From Rhizopus arrhizus (lineage: Eukaryota > Mucoromycota > Mucoromycetes > Mucorales > Rhizopodaceae): a DNA stretch of 64,000 bases. Position 1 is the stretch's first letter, and each line of letters starts with the position of its first letter. The position numbers were made by a program, and so were the translations under genes. Positions 45,183-60,449 of this stretch are shown here, in pieces. The notes below the pieces were generated by a model. That model made no database searches, had not been told where the DNA came from, and saw only the letters and a program-made list of their open reading frames with translations. The stretch covers positions 124,001 through 188,000 of the forward strand of contig JAKZZE010000028.1 of NCBI GenBank assembly GCA_024220505.1, given 5' to 3'.

Positions 45183-47574
45183 ATATCGACTATTGACACT
45201 ACTATAGCTTGGCCATATAATTAAAAAATATGCATTAGCGAATAAATAAAAATAAATTTGAATTTATGTTTGATTTTTCTTGATTCATGTAATGCTTTAA
45301 ATAATATCAACATTACAGCTGCAGCTATTAATATAGCTATTGTCATCATTCTCAATATCATTTTTATACTCTCTGAGCAAATTATCTGTTGATAAACCAA
45401 TGTGATTGTGAGATGTTCTAAGAGAGATCATTAGCAAGTATGATTAAAATGCTTTAGTAATCTATAATTATGGCTAATAATTGTTCTATAAATAAAAAAC
45501 AGTATGAGAATAAGGCTGGCCATTAGATGAAAAAAACATTTGTGAATAAAATAAAACTGGCTTCAATATGAAAGAACTATTCAAGAAGGAACAAGAACAA
45601 CTATAACAATATTGAAGAATGGTGTATAAATCCTATATTAATTAAATCAACGATTTACAGCCTGCAATAAGAACTTAAGCTTGAAATTAAAGGGTGTTAA
45701 GACAATAAAATCATATAGACACCACAGATTTGAAAGGATTTTCTGGGCTACGAATACAAAACTAATCAAGCATGGTTGATTACTATTATAACTAAAGTTG
45801 TAATGATGTATCAAATCACAAAAGGTCCCCAATGGTGCGCTCCAATGGTAAATGATGGTTTTGTCTAAACTAATTTATAAAAACTCTTAAAATCAAAAAT
45901 AGTTAGAATGTACGTTACATATTTTGTTATTTAGTATATGTTTGCCCGATATTTCGTTTATATTTTTAACAATAACATATTATACTTAATACAAATGACC
46001 TACTAGCAACTAATGATGCTGTACTTTGTAAAACTTGTATATTTAAAAAACCAATAGCTGTAAGTGGTAATAGACTTGCAGTAATCTTTAGGATTTGTGT
46101 TTATAAATAAATAGCATCAATGTCAATTGATTGTAGTTATCAAGGATAAATTATTCGCATTTTAACAAACTCAAATTAACTAAAACAAATAAAGAGCGTC
46201 CTTTCTAAATTCAAAAATCATACCAGATTTTGAGCAGGCTCAAATCAATTATCACTCCTAAAAGTCAACTGGAAGAATATATTCTCAATTGTAAGAAGAC
46301 AAGTTCATTATCGCATAGGTTCGTATTGTACAAGAAAAAAAAAAGACTTATACTTATATATATATACTTATATTTATGCTTTAAAATAATAAAAATATGT
46401 AATAGAAATATGTTTACAGTATAGAAGAGGTCCTGTCTTACCGTTACCCGGGTGATACCCAAGATACTCCCTTTTCTGTTCTTGCTGTAGTTTCATATTT
46501 TAAACATATACAACATAAAGAAAAAATCATGTTTTTCATCGTGCCAATTAATGCCATTTGGCAGCCCTCTTAACGTCATCACTCAAGAATAATAATGAAT
46601 CTGGTCTCTGTCACTGGTATTATGTCTCTTTTGAGGCTACTTAAGAGCTCCCGTAGCAAGGCAAATTTAAGCCCTGAAAAATGTAATCAGTAACATAGTT
46701 CTCTATGCCGTATGGCCGGGCTAACTTTTATAACTTTAATTGATTCCACGTTCAGTCATTCACTTACTTATCTATTATTTACCCATTTAATCATTTATCC
46801 ACATTCACTCTATTCTATAAATAAATATTCTAATAAGAAGCTTCGTACAGTGGTCTGAATTAAATAAAAAATGATCTTTTTAAATTTTATGAACATCAAA
46901 GAAACAGTACTCGGAACTACAAATCATTTTGAAAAGCAACAAGATTGAAACTTATAATCTACCACTATTTTTTTTTTTAGAAAAGATTCTTCTTTTAATA
47001 CAATACTCAATTCTGCGTAGCCTTTCAATTTTATGAAGGAATATTTCTTCAAGATGGTTTGAGCATATTTTTAATATCCGTAAACTGAAAGGATTTTTCT
47101 GCCACTGTCATCGATGATTGTTTTCCAGAAATTTGCAGGTTTGCTCGTGTAAAGTCTTGAAGATACAAAGCCTTGCAAGCTGAGCAGTCATTAAAAAACA
47201 CTATTGATGCAAATTAATTTCCCTTTGGAGGGAAATCGTTGTACTGTAAAAAGCTGTCTTGTATTTAAAGTGAATGCTTAAATTTCAAGATAATATTTGA
47301 TTTCTTCACAGCCATGGTTTTTGCCGAAGTAATAAGATGTCATTCTCACAAGATCTCTCTCTCTAATTATATAAAGAGTAACACAAGATAGATCATTCTA
47401 AACTTTTTATGCTTTAGCTTTTTTTTATGAATACATAATGTAATGTTACAAAAGTTGCTTCACTATCTCATAGTCTTTTTTTATTAATAACTAGGAGTTC
47501 TCTAAAAATATGTGAAATTACTGTACAAGGATTTTTTTAATAATAAGATGGATTTCAAAAAAGTTTAGCGACAT
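45183..47574. other. AT-rich gene-free region
   Basis: About 2.4 kb without a convincing gene. A short frame at 46230-46424 reads LKSIITPKSQLEEYILNCKK near its start but then turns into low-complexity Tyr/Leu sequence. A T run lies near 46969. No tRNA-like structure was seen. Confidence 0.45.
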
Positions 47575-48995
47575 AGACCACAAGTGTATTTTGACCAAAA
47601 GCTTGGTTTCTTTTGGTGGTACTCTTGTTGTTGAGGTTGAGGTTGAGATTGTTGAGGTTGAGAAGTAGTAGTGTTGTTTACTTGACGTGTATTACTTTGA
47701 TCAATTTGTCTTTTAGTCGTTGTTTGTTGTTGACGTCGCTTTGATGTAGATGTTTTCTTGTTAAAGGATTTAGTAACAATTTATAAAGTTGAAAATAATA
47801 TAGGCTTTTTTACCTGCCATCCTTTTCCATTGTTCATCAACATCCAATCATAAACACCATCTTCTACTTCACCACTTTTTTCAATGGCTTTTGTAAACAA
47901 GCTTCTTAAAAAGTCATAGTCAGGTGTTTCCTCAAAGCCCAATTTACGTACATATTGCAAATAGATACCAAATTCCTCTAAAGATCACATTAGTATCTAC
48001 TAATTAAGGATTACTATTGTTAGTACCTGGAAATCCGTGGCAAAGGTCTTTGATAGCCGTCGTTTGCTTTTTTTCACCAATCTTTTCATATTTTTGTTTA
48101 TTTGTAGCTGCCTTCAAGCCTTGCCAGGGAAGCGAGCCTCGCAAGAAATACATAAAGACGTGCCCCAATGACTCTAAATCATCACGACGGGATTGTTCTC
48201 TTCCCAAGTGAGTATTGATAGACATGTAACGAGCAGTACCTGAAAGACTCTTTCTTTCTCGATAAGGTATATGCTGCTTTGTCTTGGGATCTCTGTATAA
48301 CTTTGCCATACCAAAATCTACAATAAATATTTGATTTTCTGCTTCTGTGCCAGATTTGCCAACCAAGAAGTTGTCTGGCTTGATGTCTCTATAAATAAGA
48401 TTCTTCTCATGTATTGTTTGTACTCTTGTTAACTATTTGATATGAGCATATATACATGTTTTTACTGTATTATTACTTACCATCTGTTTAGCAAGCATGG
48501 CTGTTGTTTTAATACTAAAGTGTCTCCCACAAGTATCAAACATATCTTCAAGACTAGGACCAAGTAAATCAATGACAAGTATATTGTGAAGTCCTTCTTG
48601 TCCAAAATAATAAGCTGTTGGTATTCCCACTATTATAAACTATTATTAGATAAAGTTTAATTATGTAAGTGTTAATAATAATTTACCGGAACCAGCCATA
48701 ATTTTATAAGTTCTGTATTCGTCTCTTAATTGTGGTGCATCACTTTTTCTTGGTTCAAACTTGATTGCTACGGGCTGATTGTTTAATAAATTAGTACCTG
48801 TTTTTATAAAAAAGTTTCCGGGAACAAAAAGAGTTAGTTGTCTTTTTCTTTTTTTTAATTAATTTTTTTTTTTAAAAAAAAACCTTCATAAATGATGCCA
48901 AAACTTCCTTCACCAATTTTCTTTCCAACTTTATAATGAACGCCAACGACATTATGCGACTGGCCTGGGTTAGCAGTAGAAGACTGACTTGGCAT
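47575..48995 (-). CDS. Casein kinase I, Yck-like
   Basis: Start [20 protein letters not shown] at 48995. The glycine loop is [58 protein letters not shown] and [20 protein letters not shown] (the CK1 activation segment) follow, then [20 protein letters not shown]. The C-terminal tail is glutamine-rich and ends [11 protein letters not shown], with two cysteines just before the stop, as in membrane-anchored Yck kinases that are palmitoylated there. Roughly six introns. Members regulate nutrient sensing, endocytosis and morphogenesis. It lies in a run of three minus-strand genes with the epimerase and metacaspase. Confidence 0.9.
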
Positions 48996-49134
48996 ATTTT
49001 ATTATTATTTAATAGTATTGGTATTTAGGGGAAAAAAAGAAAAAGAAAAGAAAAAGAAATTAATTATATTATAAACAATGAGTAAAATAAAAAAAAATAA
49101 TACACCACTTCCTAATATAGAAATAGCCTCGGTT

Positions 49135-50587
<1,453 letters not shown>

Positions 50588-51896
50588 TCTGAAAAATAAA
50601 GTTTTTTAGGCTTAAAAAAAAGAAAAAAGGAACAAAAGTTTAAAAATAATTTTTTTTTATTTCTGTCTATTATAAAATCAACTGTTTTCAGTGTCACACA
50701 TTCAACATGTGCTTTTGTCTAAACAGGCTTCTTTCTATCTCTTGAGATCGACGTTCTATAAAAGGTGCTGATCTTTTTTCAATGACGGAAGATGAAATTA
50801 GCATCTTTGCAAAAGGGGAACTCACCCCTTTTTATAATGAAATGCCTCTTTAAGCAGTAGAGAAAGAGTGTGTAAAAAAAAAAAAGAACCAAAATGAATT
50901 TTGTATAATTTATTCATTATCTCAATGCCTACTCTTTGTAAAACCAAGAATATTCTAAGCTCATTCATACGCTGTTGCACAAGTCATATAAGAGATTAAA
51001 CGTTTGCCACACAATCATTAAAAAAGAAAGAATCTAAATTGCATCATATCAAAAACTCTTTTTCCCTTTCTTTTCCTTTTATTGCACATAAGAGTATAAG
51101 AATATGATGTTATTTAATGAATTACAGCGATGAAAGGAAAGAATAATAAAGTAGTTACACAGATTTTAAATGCTTTATTAAAATACCGGGAATTTTCTCT
51201 CTTTATTCAATTGCAACTCATATAAAAAGGAAGGATTACTGATGAAGCTTTTGATGTATTTTTCAATCTAAAGTAAATATAGAATTATATATAGAATGTG
51301 GTTGCAAGTACTAGTTCTTTTAAAAAAAATACCCTGCGTACCCCATACAAAGAGAAAGGAGGTATCGGAACTGTATTTGTCGGTGTACATGCGCTAAAAA
51401 AAATTAAGCACGGAGTATGTGCATTTACCCGTTTGTTGAATTGAATTGAAATAAAGCGTTTATGAAATAAAATGAACAGATGTCAATCTTTTGAATATTC
51501 GCAAGAGTCTTCAAGGGGTCTGCCTTTTAGGTCTAGATAATCATAGCAGCATACCCCTAACAACCATTTTTGATATTAAGAAGAATTCAATTCCGACTTG
51601 ACAGTTTCAATCCACTGTTGAGTAATTCCAAAGAAAAGAAAACAATTTCAAAAGTACCAGATTGCAATGTCATTTTTAAGCGTATTCAATCAGTAAGCAG
51701 TAATTGCTGTATTAGAGTATGTATTTAATACATAGATGCTAATAAAGCAATAATATAATTATGAATTCCCGTCAATATTACACTAAACCTAATAGATAAA
51801 GTTTTGTCTATTAGTGAATACTTTCCTATTTTGCCCAACACTTGAAAAGGAGTCTGCATTCATTTTAATACAATTTTTTAATATTGAAAAAGCGTA
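50588..51896. other. AT-rich intergenic region
   Basis: About 1.3 kb between the metacaspase 3' end and the epimerase start; no gene was seen. It must include the epimerase promoter, since the epimerase begins at 50587 on the minus strand. Confidence 0.45.
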
Positions 51897-53852
51897 TTAA
51901 ATGATGAATAAAAGGTTCACATCAATTGGATGAGAAGATGATAATTGTGGACGTTGAGAATATTTGCTTTTTAAGATCTCTCGAACAGAATTAAGTAATT
52001 GAAGGTAAGTTTGTTGACGGTTTTGGCGTAAGACAGCTACAAATGATGAATAAAGAGAAAAACCACTTATAAAGATACTTACTAGTAAACGCATAACTCA
52101 TAGCACCAGTACTTTTACCATTTTCCATAGCATCTGCAGAGGTTTGATTGTCTTTACATCCTGAAAACATGATAACATCCGCCTCTGAGCTCTTGAATTT
52201 CTTGACTCTTTCATCTACACTCTTTTTGCCCATCAAATTCTTACCCAAACTGAGCACACTTGAAAGTGCCCCTGATCTATTACCCATTGCATAAGCAAGT
52301 CCTGCGTTCAATAATCCTGAGCCTGCATCTTTAAAGACGCTTTCCTCCTTAATGACGCCTTGGGTAGAGTAAACATAGGGTAGATCCAGGGCTGTGCCTG
52401 AATGACAACTATCAAATATAGCCGTCAGACGACATCCTCTTGGAAGCGAACGAACCATGATCTCATGCATTTCCTATGAGAATGAATAAATAAACAAGGA
52501 AAATGTAGGTGGTAAAGCCTTACATCGTCCACAATTTGTCCAGAATCTCCTTGGTATCGATCATGATCCACAGGATAAATCGTTTCATCAAATCCATCAT
52601 CTTCATCTCCATTGCTATCCTTTACTCTACCACCATGGCCACTGTAATGAAAGAAGAAGCTAATTGTATATCATGAGTGTGTTTTCTTTCTTTTCTTAGT
52701 AATGTGAACTTACGAATCATTTTCTCTAGCGCCATTGACTAGCCATCTCATAGCACTCAAGATATTTTGCTTGGTTGGTAAGAATTTAGAGTCTGTTTGA
52801 TCATCTGTCAAAATGACCATGTCTTCCTATAGAATAGGTCAGGTAATGTCTGTGGACTGTCCATTCTTTTGCTTACAGCTCTAAAGTTATGAAGCGTAAT
52901 CAAAAACTCTTTGACATTCTTAACGTCATTAATACAGCCATTCAAGGCGTTTGCCGAACCAAAATAATTAATACCAATCAACAAAGCTCTCTTTCTTCCT
53001 TGACCTGTACAATAGATGATTACAAAAAAAAAATGTTTTCTCTAATTTTACTTACAGTTGGAAAGTTGAAAGTTAGGTGGTGATTGGTTTTGCATGACTG
53101 GGTTTACGTGCATTACAAAGTCATTTGCATTGTTGTTACTTTGAGGTTGACCATAAGGTACTATATCATAATTATAAGTATTATAATTTATAATGACTTA
53201 TCCATTTACCTCCTTGGTTATGAGTGGAGTGAGGTGGCTGAGGATAATTTGCTTGACTCAAGTTTGGATCCGATGGTGAAAAGACTGGGTCAGGACCTTT
53301 ATGTATCACAGACTCTTTAGTTATGCATCATTCTTTTATGTAAAAGTCCTTTCTTACCAGTATAAGCTGGTGCATTGATACGTGATTCAGAGTGGTGCTA
53401 ATACATATGTTTCAATACTTTTTTTTTTTTACTCGGACAAAACTTACTGAAGTAGTAGATGGCGGGGGAGGATAATTACCATAAGATGGAGATGAAGAGG
53501 GATGATTGCCTTGTTGTGGAGGAGGATAATTACCATAAGACGATTGTGGAGGGGGAGGATAGTTACCGTAGGATGGTTGTGGAGGAGGAGGATAATTACC
53601 ATGGGATGGTTGTGGGGGTGGGTAATTACCATAGGATGGTTGTGATGGAGGAGGGTAATTACCATACTGCTGTTGAGAAGGTGGAGGGGGATAATTGCCA
53701 TATTGTTGTTGCTGCTGAGGTGGGGGAGGGTAGGATGGAGGAGGATAATTACCATACTGCTGCTGCTGCTGTGGTTGTTGTTGTTGTTGAGGTGGAGCCC
53801 CATATTGTTGTTGGCCGTAGCCGTGTGTACCGTATGCGCCGGGATAAGTCAT
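51897..53852 (-). CDS. Type I metacaspase with repeat-rich prodomain
   Basis: Start [20 protein letters not shown] at 53852. The first exon encodes a prodomain with about eight YGNYPPP-type repeats and glutamine runs. The caspase fold follows: [19 protein letters not shown], catalytic His in [11 protein letters not shown], catalytic Cys in [15 protein letters not shown], and the C-terminal [11 protein letters not shown]. At least seven introns are predicted (for example near 52470-52525 and 52665-52713). Metacaspases cleave after Arg or Lys; fungal ones act in stress, ageing and protein quality control. The repeats also give antisense open frames that are not genes. Confidence 0.92.
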
Positions 53853-54790
53853 GGTACAGAAATAAAAGCATTTTTCTTGTTGACTTGGGTTATTTTAAAC
53901 ATATGTTTTTTATTAAAACTAAGCCACTTTGATGAACTCTTTCCTTAATGGCATATCATGCGTAACTATTATTACAGCTCTTGGCATATCAAATCTAACA
54001 CACAGTAAGAGGGCGATCTATGTTCGACTTGATCTTTATAGCGACTACTTTTTACAGCTTGTGTAGCTTTTTGTTTATGTAACGTTATAAATAGGTATTC
54101 AAATGTAGCACAAGTCTTTTAGAAATAAACAGCGCGCATATAGATTTCAGAACGTCCTCAGCATAGTGCAGTCACAGAGAAACGAAGCCATAGATCTTCG
54201 GAAAATACTTGTTTAGTTTTGTCTGTTGTAGGCCAAATTGGGTGAAATGGCATTATCATATATATTTTATTCAAAGTTTCTATCAATCAACATCTCAGGA
54301 TTGTTCTTGTTCTTTTCAAGAGAAAGAAAGTATGGTTGATAATCTAGAGGCAATGTTGCTATATGCTTGCAGTTATCAGCTAAATCAATTGCTGCTTCTT
54401 TTTTATTAAGGCTAATAGAAAAATTATCTTTTCTAGCGGTGCACGGGATCTATTTATACTTGAAACAAGAAAGATATGTTTTCATAACCCAACTTGATCA
54501 GAGTATGAATAACCAGAAAGATAGTTATCCTGACAAGTAACAGTATAACTGAAAGTAAGGCCAGAAAAGGATTCGCATCTAAAAGACTATTTCAAAGAGA
54601 TGCTTCAATTATACCTTCATAAAAAACAAACAATTTACATTATCTATGTTTTTAGTGATTACAGAAATTGCTTTCTAAATATCAGCACAATCTGCCCTTT
54701 CTTTTCTTTCTTTTCTCTTTTCTTGACAAAAACATTCTTTTTTGCACTAAACTGAGCACGTAAATCACTTTGTTGATAGCCAATAATACA

Positions 54791-54831
<41 letters not shown>

Positions 54832-57189
54832 AAAAAAACATAACTACTCCATACATACGAGTATTTCTAGTGCGATCAAAGTAATACGACTTTAACTAAT
54901 TATGATATGATTCAATATAATTATTGGTTACAAATGCACATCTTTTCTCAAAGAATAAGCTCACAATTGTCCTTTGTTCATAGCAATAACTGAAAGAGAA
55001 CTTTTTTCTGGTACACATTTTAAAAGAACCAAAACTGACAATAAAACCATTGTATTTAAATAAAATCAACAGCTTTGTAACCTAATCTTTTGTGATTTTC
55101 TCATGCCTCTTTCATATATCAATAATACGATTGTATATTGATTTACCAAAGGCTTTACAGTTAGTAGATATCTCAACCTCGCTGTAATCAATTATTATCT
55201 TTTTAACTGGAGGATTACTATCAACAGCATCTTTTTTCAGCCTATTGTAGGTTTTATCAATACACCAATCAATATACTACAAACTACGCTTTATTGTCAA
55301 AGCAAAAATGAAGCTTCACAGTCAAATTGAAGATAGCCATCTTTTCATGGTAAGTAACTTGCTCAGGATGAATATTATTAATGTCGTTATATTTATTCAT
55401 TTTACTGCTTGATTTGTTGTCAAAAGGAGAAAAGAGAGCTACAAGAATATTTTCAAAGTGACAGAGGTGAGGATGGAAATTCAAAAAAAAGGGCGTCTAA
55501 TGAATGTTGAACAGTGAGGGAAATTTGAGATAGGATTTGTCCAATGTACAGCCAGCAATTTACTATAGTGGGAATCAAATCTGTCATTGTGTCAGCCTGG
55601 TCACTACTAATGATTCTAATATTGTATCTTCGACCACTATCAATGGCACTTTATTCAATACCAATAGGATATCTCCTCCAACAACAATGATAATCCTTTT
55701 TTCTCCCACACTAATAAAAACACTTCTTCCTCCATAATTCATAGTGATAATTTTCCTATGATCAGCAATGGTTGAATAAATGTTATCTATGATTGGAAAA
55801 TCGATATTGAAAACGCAAAAACAGAGTTAAAACGAGAAGTCGAGAACAAATAGGAGGACCTTACGAAACTACGATAAAAACTCAAAATTTGGAAAACTCT
55901 CGAAGGTTAATTATGGATTAATGACTAGTTATAAAATAAAAAATTTATGAATAAATGAAATTAGTATAAGACTGAATGATCAGGATAAAATTCCAATGTA
56001 TATTATAAGTGAGCTATGAACTTTGGATAAGGACTGACAATCATCTCACATGGCTATATCCAAGCAAATATAATTTTCATAGTCCTGGATCATTTACATG
56101 ATTAATTCTGTATTCCCATAGCTACGCATTTAATACATAAATAACGGATTTTTTTTTTGCAGTAAAAAAAAAGTGCTTTATGATGCGAAAAAAAAATACT
56201 CCTTCCTATTGAGTTTTTAGTCGACGAAGTAAAAAAGTATCTTATTACCACTCCAAACATCAATTACTTCAAAAAACCTCTTTATTAATGCATTTTCCTT
56301 ACAGTCGTTAAGATAAGCATCTGAATTTTCTGGAATTTCACAGTCTAACAAAAACACGGGTATTTGCACTTTAAACTTAGACACTTTGTTATTTTTGGAT
56401 AGATGCTTTGACAAAGAACTCGGTTATGTTTGATATTTTAACAGTTATCCCTTTTATATTAGCTTTTTTTAATCATTGTCCAAATTATTCTTTTCATTAG
56501 TCTAAAATTGATTTTATTATATCTAAAAAAATCCTTTGGCCTGAATTAAAAGAGAGGAATACTGTAAACAAAATCTTTTATTTATGGGTACCCGTAAAAG
56601 AGAGAAAATTTGATCTTCTATGTATGTGGAAAATGCGCTTTCGTTTATGGAGTGAGTGCGAGTTAGAAGTATTTATATTCCAGATTGACAGATATTCCTG
56701 TAATATTACTGCTTGTATAGATCTAAAATAATACCCAGAGAAGTTGGATTCTTAAGAAAAGTGGTTGTTGAGCTTTGAGCATTCGCACTCAAATTATCAG
56801 CAACATCTCTTCCTATTTTCCTTCCACAATCACTACATTAGCAAAATGCATTCATTTAACTTGAGGTTTTGTTTTGGATCACAAACAGCTGTAAGTCTAA
56901 GGCTAGTGTCTTTTAATTTACCTTCAAGCTTTAATTCAAACATTTACATCAAGTGAGTTATCTCAATTTTAAAAACTCATTAGCAAATACTATTCGCAAG
57001 GAATGGAATAAAAAATATCGAGATTAAATGGGCATATCCCTTTCTTGGTTTGCTGTCAAACGTTTAAAAAAAAGGAAGGGGTAAAGAAAGGGCTAAACAA
57101 TATCAATTCCAACCAATAGAGAATCCCATTTCTGTTAATAACATTTCCACTTTTTTTTTATATTCAATGGCTTCTCCCTTTTTCCTACA
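53853..57189. other. Long AT-rich gene-free region
   Basis: About 3.3 kb, the largest gap. An almost pure A tract is at 54797-54838. A 25-residue minus-strand peptide at about 53925-54000 (RAVIIVTHDMPLRKEFIKV) looks like an ATPase H-loop but has no surrounding domain. A frame at 55537-55737 has no features. The last 100 bases before 57190 should hold the subtilase promoter. Confidence 0.45.
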
Positions 57190-60100
57190 ATGAGATTGTT
57201 ATTCTTGTTATTAATCGCAAATTTATCGGTTTCCTTTGGACAAAAAAATGCCTATGATATTGACAGACTAAAAGCCATCATCAAAGACCCTAAATTCAAG
57301 CCTAATAGATTAGGCAATGTGATTCCGGGAAGATATATTATTGAATTTGATGAAGATTACCGAGAATCAGCCATGGAGTTTGTGGATCAAATCGAGCCTC
57401 AACCAGCACAGTACCGTATCAAAATTGCGCATGATTATCCTTCGGCCATCTTTCGAGGTGTATCCATCTCACTAGGTAGCGGAACATTGAATAAAAGAAG
57501 TAGTAGTGAAAAATCAAATTTAGCCGAATACCTTATCTTGCGCAAGATACTGCAGCAGCATCAAGTGAAGCACATCTATCCAGTTACAGAAATTCCACGT
57601 CCCTCTGTTAAACGGCATGCGCATATTTCGGCTTATAACATAACTAACATGTATGAGTTGCCGAAGATTTATATTCCAGAAAATGGATATCCTTTACCAT
57701 TCACCCATCAGACAACACAAGTTGATAGAACACGTAGAGAAATGAATCTTCAAGGAAAAGGGGTCGTAGTAGGCATCATTGATTCAGGTAATAGATATAG
57801 CTCTCTTTTTTCCAAATCCTAAAGTTTTTCTTTATTAGGCGTTGATTACCGTCATCCTGCATTTGGCAATGGTTTTGGTTCTGGATACCCAGTAAGCCTT
57901 GGATATGATTTGGTAGGTGATCACTTTGATTCAATGGATCCTTCTACAATATCTGAAAAAGACACACCATTGGATACTTGTGAAGGTGGAACTGGTAAGC
58001 TCATGGCATCAATACCTCATAATATCAAATTTAACATATCAGTAAAGGCCACGGAACTCATGTAGCAGGCATCATTGCTGCCAATGACCAATTATTGGTA
58101 ATTTTTTTTCCTCATTAGCTTGTCTTGTTTAACAAGTGTGCACATAGAATTTTACTGGAATTGCCCCACAAGTAACACTTGGTGCATGGAGAATTTTTGG
58201 CTGCGATGGCTCAACATCAAATGATCTTGTTATTAAAGCACTCATTGATGCGCATGAAGCAGGTAAAAGATCATAGCTTCCCAAAAGGAACAACAAGATT
58301 TATAGGTTTTGTATGTAGGATGTGATGTGATCAATCTTAGTTTAGGAACACCTAGTAATTGGGCAGATGACCCAACCGCCATTGTTGCAAACAGAGTTTC
58401 TGAAAGAGGATCAATAGGTAAAAGCAAGAGAAGCAATGTATTCGTTAAAACATTTTATGCTCAACTGTGTAAATAGTGGTTGCTGCTGCAGGAAATGAAG
58501 GTATAGATGGTGCATTCTATATATCAGCACCAGGAACGGGTCAAGGCACCGTATCTGTTGCTTCCGTGGATAACTCTTATAGCCTTGCACCCGCTTTTTT
58601 GACTAAAAGTGGCAAAACTTATCGTAAGTTTCTTTATAGATAAACTAAAATTAGGATAACAATGATTTTAGCTTATCAATTATCAACAAGTTCAACCACC
58701 TTTATTGAAGGGAACTTGATTGCTTACACCAAGAACATATCTCACAATGATGCATGTAATGGAACAAGCCCTGATCAAGACCTCAAGGGTCATATTGTAC
58801 TTGTCCAAAGAGGCACCTGCACACTTGATGAAAAAGTACAGACGATTCAAAACTTGGGTGCCATTGCAGCTGTCATCTATGACAATCAACCCGAAGGGCT
58901 CTTTAGACCCAGGACGGATTCGGCTACGATTCCTGTGATCTCCATCTCTCTCGAGGCTGGTGAATTGATCAAGAAAGAGTTGGGCGACATTGGCATAGAA
59001 ATCGTTTCTAAAATGGTCTTGGTTCCACAAAGGGTACCGACAAGCAATCAGGTCTCGTCCTTTTCGAGTGTGGGTCCACTGTATGATGTGAGCCTCAAGC
59101 CGGATATCGCAGGCCCCGGTGGCTTTATCTTTTCTACTTTACCTTTGTCCAACGGAGGCTATGGTGTGCTCTCAGGTACCTCTATGGCATCTCCGTTTGT
59201 TGCTGGTGCATTGGCTCTCTTTCTAGAAGCTCACGGAGACAAGAAGCTCTCACATATGTATATCAAGGAGCATTTCCAGAATTATGCTCTTCCTGTCATG
59301 GAAGAAAACAATGTTTTTAGTCATCCGATTCGTCAAGGTACTGGCTTGATACAAGGTACATAAAATGTTTAACCAAGCCTTTTTTTTTTTTTATTAAATT
59401 TTAATCTAGTCTTCGATACTATTAATCAACCTATACACGTTTCACCCGCTCACATAAGCTTTAACGATACCGGGAACATTCAATCACAAACGTTGACTAT
59501 AACCAACCCAAGCGATGAAACAGTATCATTTGAAATTAAACATGATGCTGGAAATAGCATGACACCCTTTTATTTATATAATCATCACTTTATCCCTCTG
59601 TCTCCATCCAAGGCAACTGTAGAACCTATCATTGCCAAGTTGAACTTTTCAACCACCAGCGTGACTCTGGATCCAGATCAATCGGCCAATATCACGATTG
59701 AAGTCACAAGTATCCAAGGAGAGGCTCTAGGCGAACCCTTTCCTATTTATGGTGGTTACATTCGATTGTCACCCAAGGAAAGCAACTTTATGCCAATCCA
59801 TGTGCCTTATTTAGGTATTCGAGGTTCACTAAGCCAATCCCCCATATTTGACACAGGATTTCCAAGAGTTTTACCTGGTGCTGAGAATATAAATCTGTCC
59901 GAGTTAAAAACAACGGAAACAGAGCCAATAGTGATTAATCGCAATGATCTGCGTCTATCTAAAGCCACAGTTCTCTATCGTTTGCTGACAGGTACAGCAC
60001 GTCTAAAGACCGAGATTTTGAATGACAAAATGCAATTGATTGGCTTGGCCTTGGACGGTCAGTTTATACCTCGAAATACTTATAATAATTTTATTTTTAT

Positions 60101-60272
60101 GGACGTTTGGAACGCAACAATGATCCCCTTGGGAAGTGACAGTGTAGGTGATTTGCAGCCTGTGAAAGAAGGGTCATATTATTTGAGATGGAAGGCGCTC
60201 AAGCTCTTGTCTGATCCCTTAAACCAACAAAGTTGGGAAACTAAATTGTCGCCTTTAATCATCGTTCAATAA
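57190..60272 (+). CDS. Secreted subtilisin-like serine protease (S8), second copy
   Basis: Start MRLLFLLLIANLSVSFG is a signal peptide. A propeptide (IPGRYIIEFDEDYRESAM) precedes the catalytic domain: Asp in VVGIIDSGVDYRHPAF (spanning an intron), His in [14 protein letters not shown], oxyanion Asn in AAAGNEGIDG and Ser in [21 protein letters not shown] domain (KGHIVLVQRGTCTLDEKVQT, AVIYDNQPEG) sits between His and Ser, and Fn3-like repeats follow. Introns are predicted near 57789-57839, 57996-58045, 58098-58147, 58262-58318, 58418-58475, 58623-58671 and 59356-59408. The architecture matches 12130-15032. It is probably extracellular. Confidence 0.9.
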
Positions 60273-60449
60273 AAACAATGAGAGATGTTTATATATAAAT
60301 AGTGATTACAATATTTAATAAATATGTTAATGTTTAATGGTTTCTTTGTTGGCAATTTCACAGACGTAGTATAATGTCAACTTTTTACAAGCCGTTTATT
60401 TGTTATTAAAATAAGCAAAATTATGAATGGGGGATTATTACAGAGATAT

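Noticed and set aside
53459..53948. Long plus-strand frames rich in Glu/Asp/Tyr or Leu
   Set aside because: They are the antisense of the metacaspase YGNYPPP repeat; any repeat with this period opens several frames.
53925..54000. Minus-strand peptide like an ABC-ATPase H-loop (VIIVTHDMP)
   Set aside because: Only about 25 residues, with no Walker A, Walker B or signature sequence nearby; most likely chance.
55537..55737. Plus-strand frame of 66 codons
   Set aside because: Thr/Ser/Ile-rich with no motif; the surrounding region is non-coding in character.
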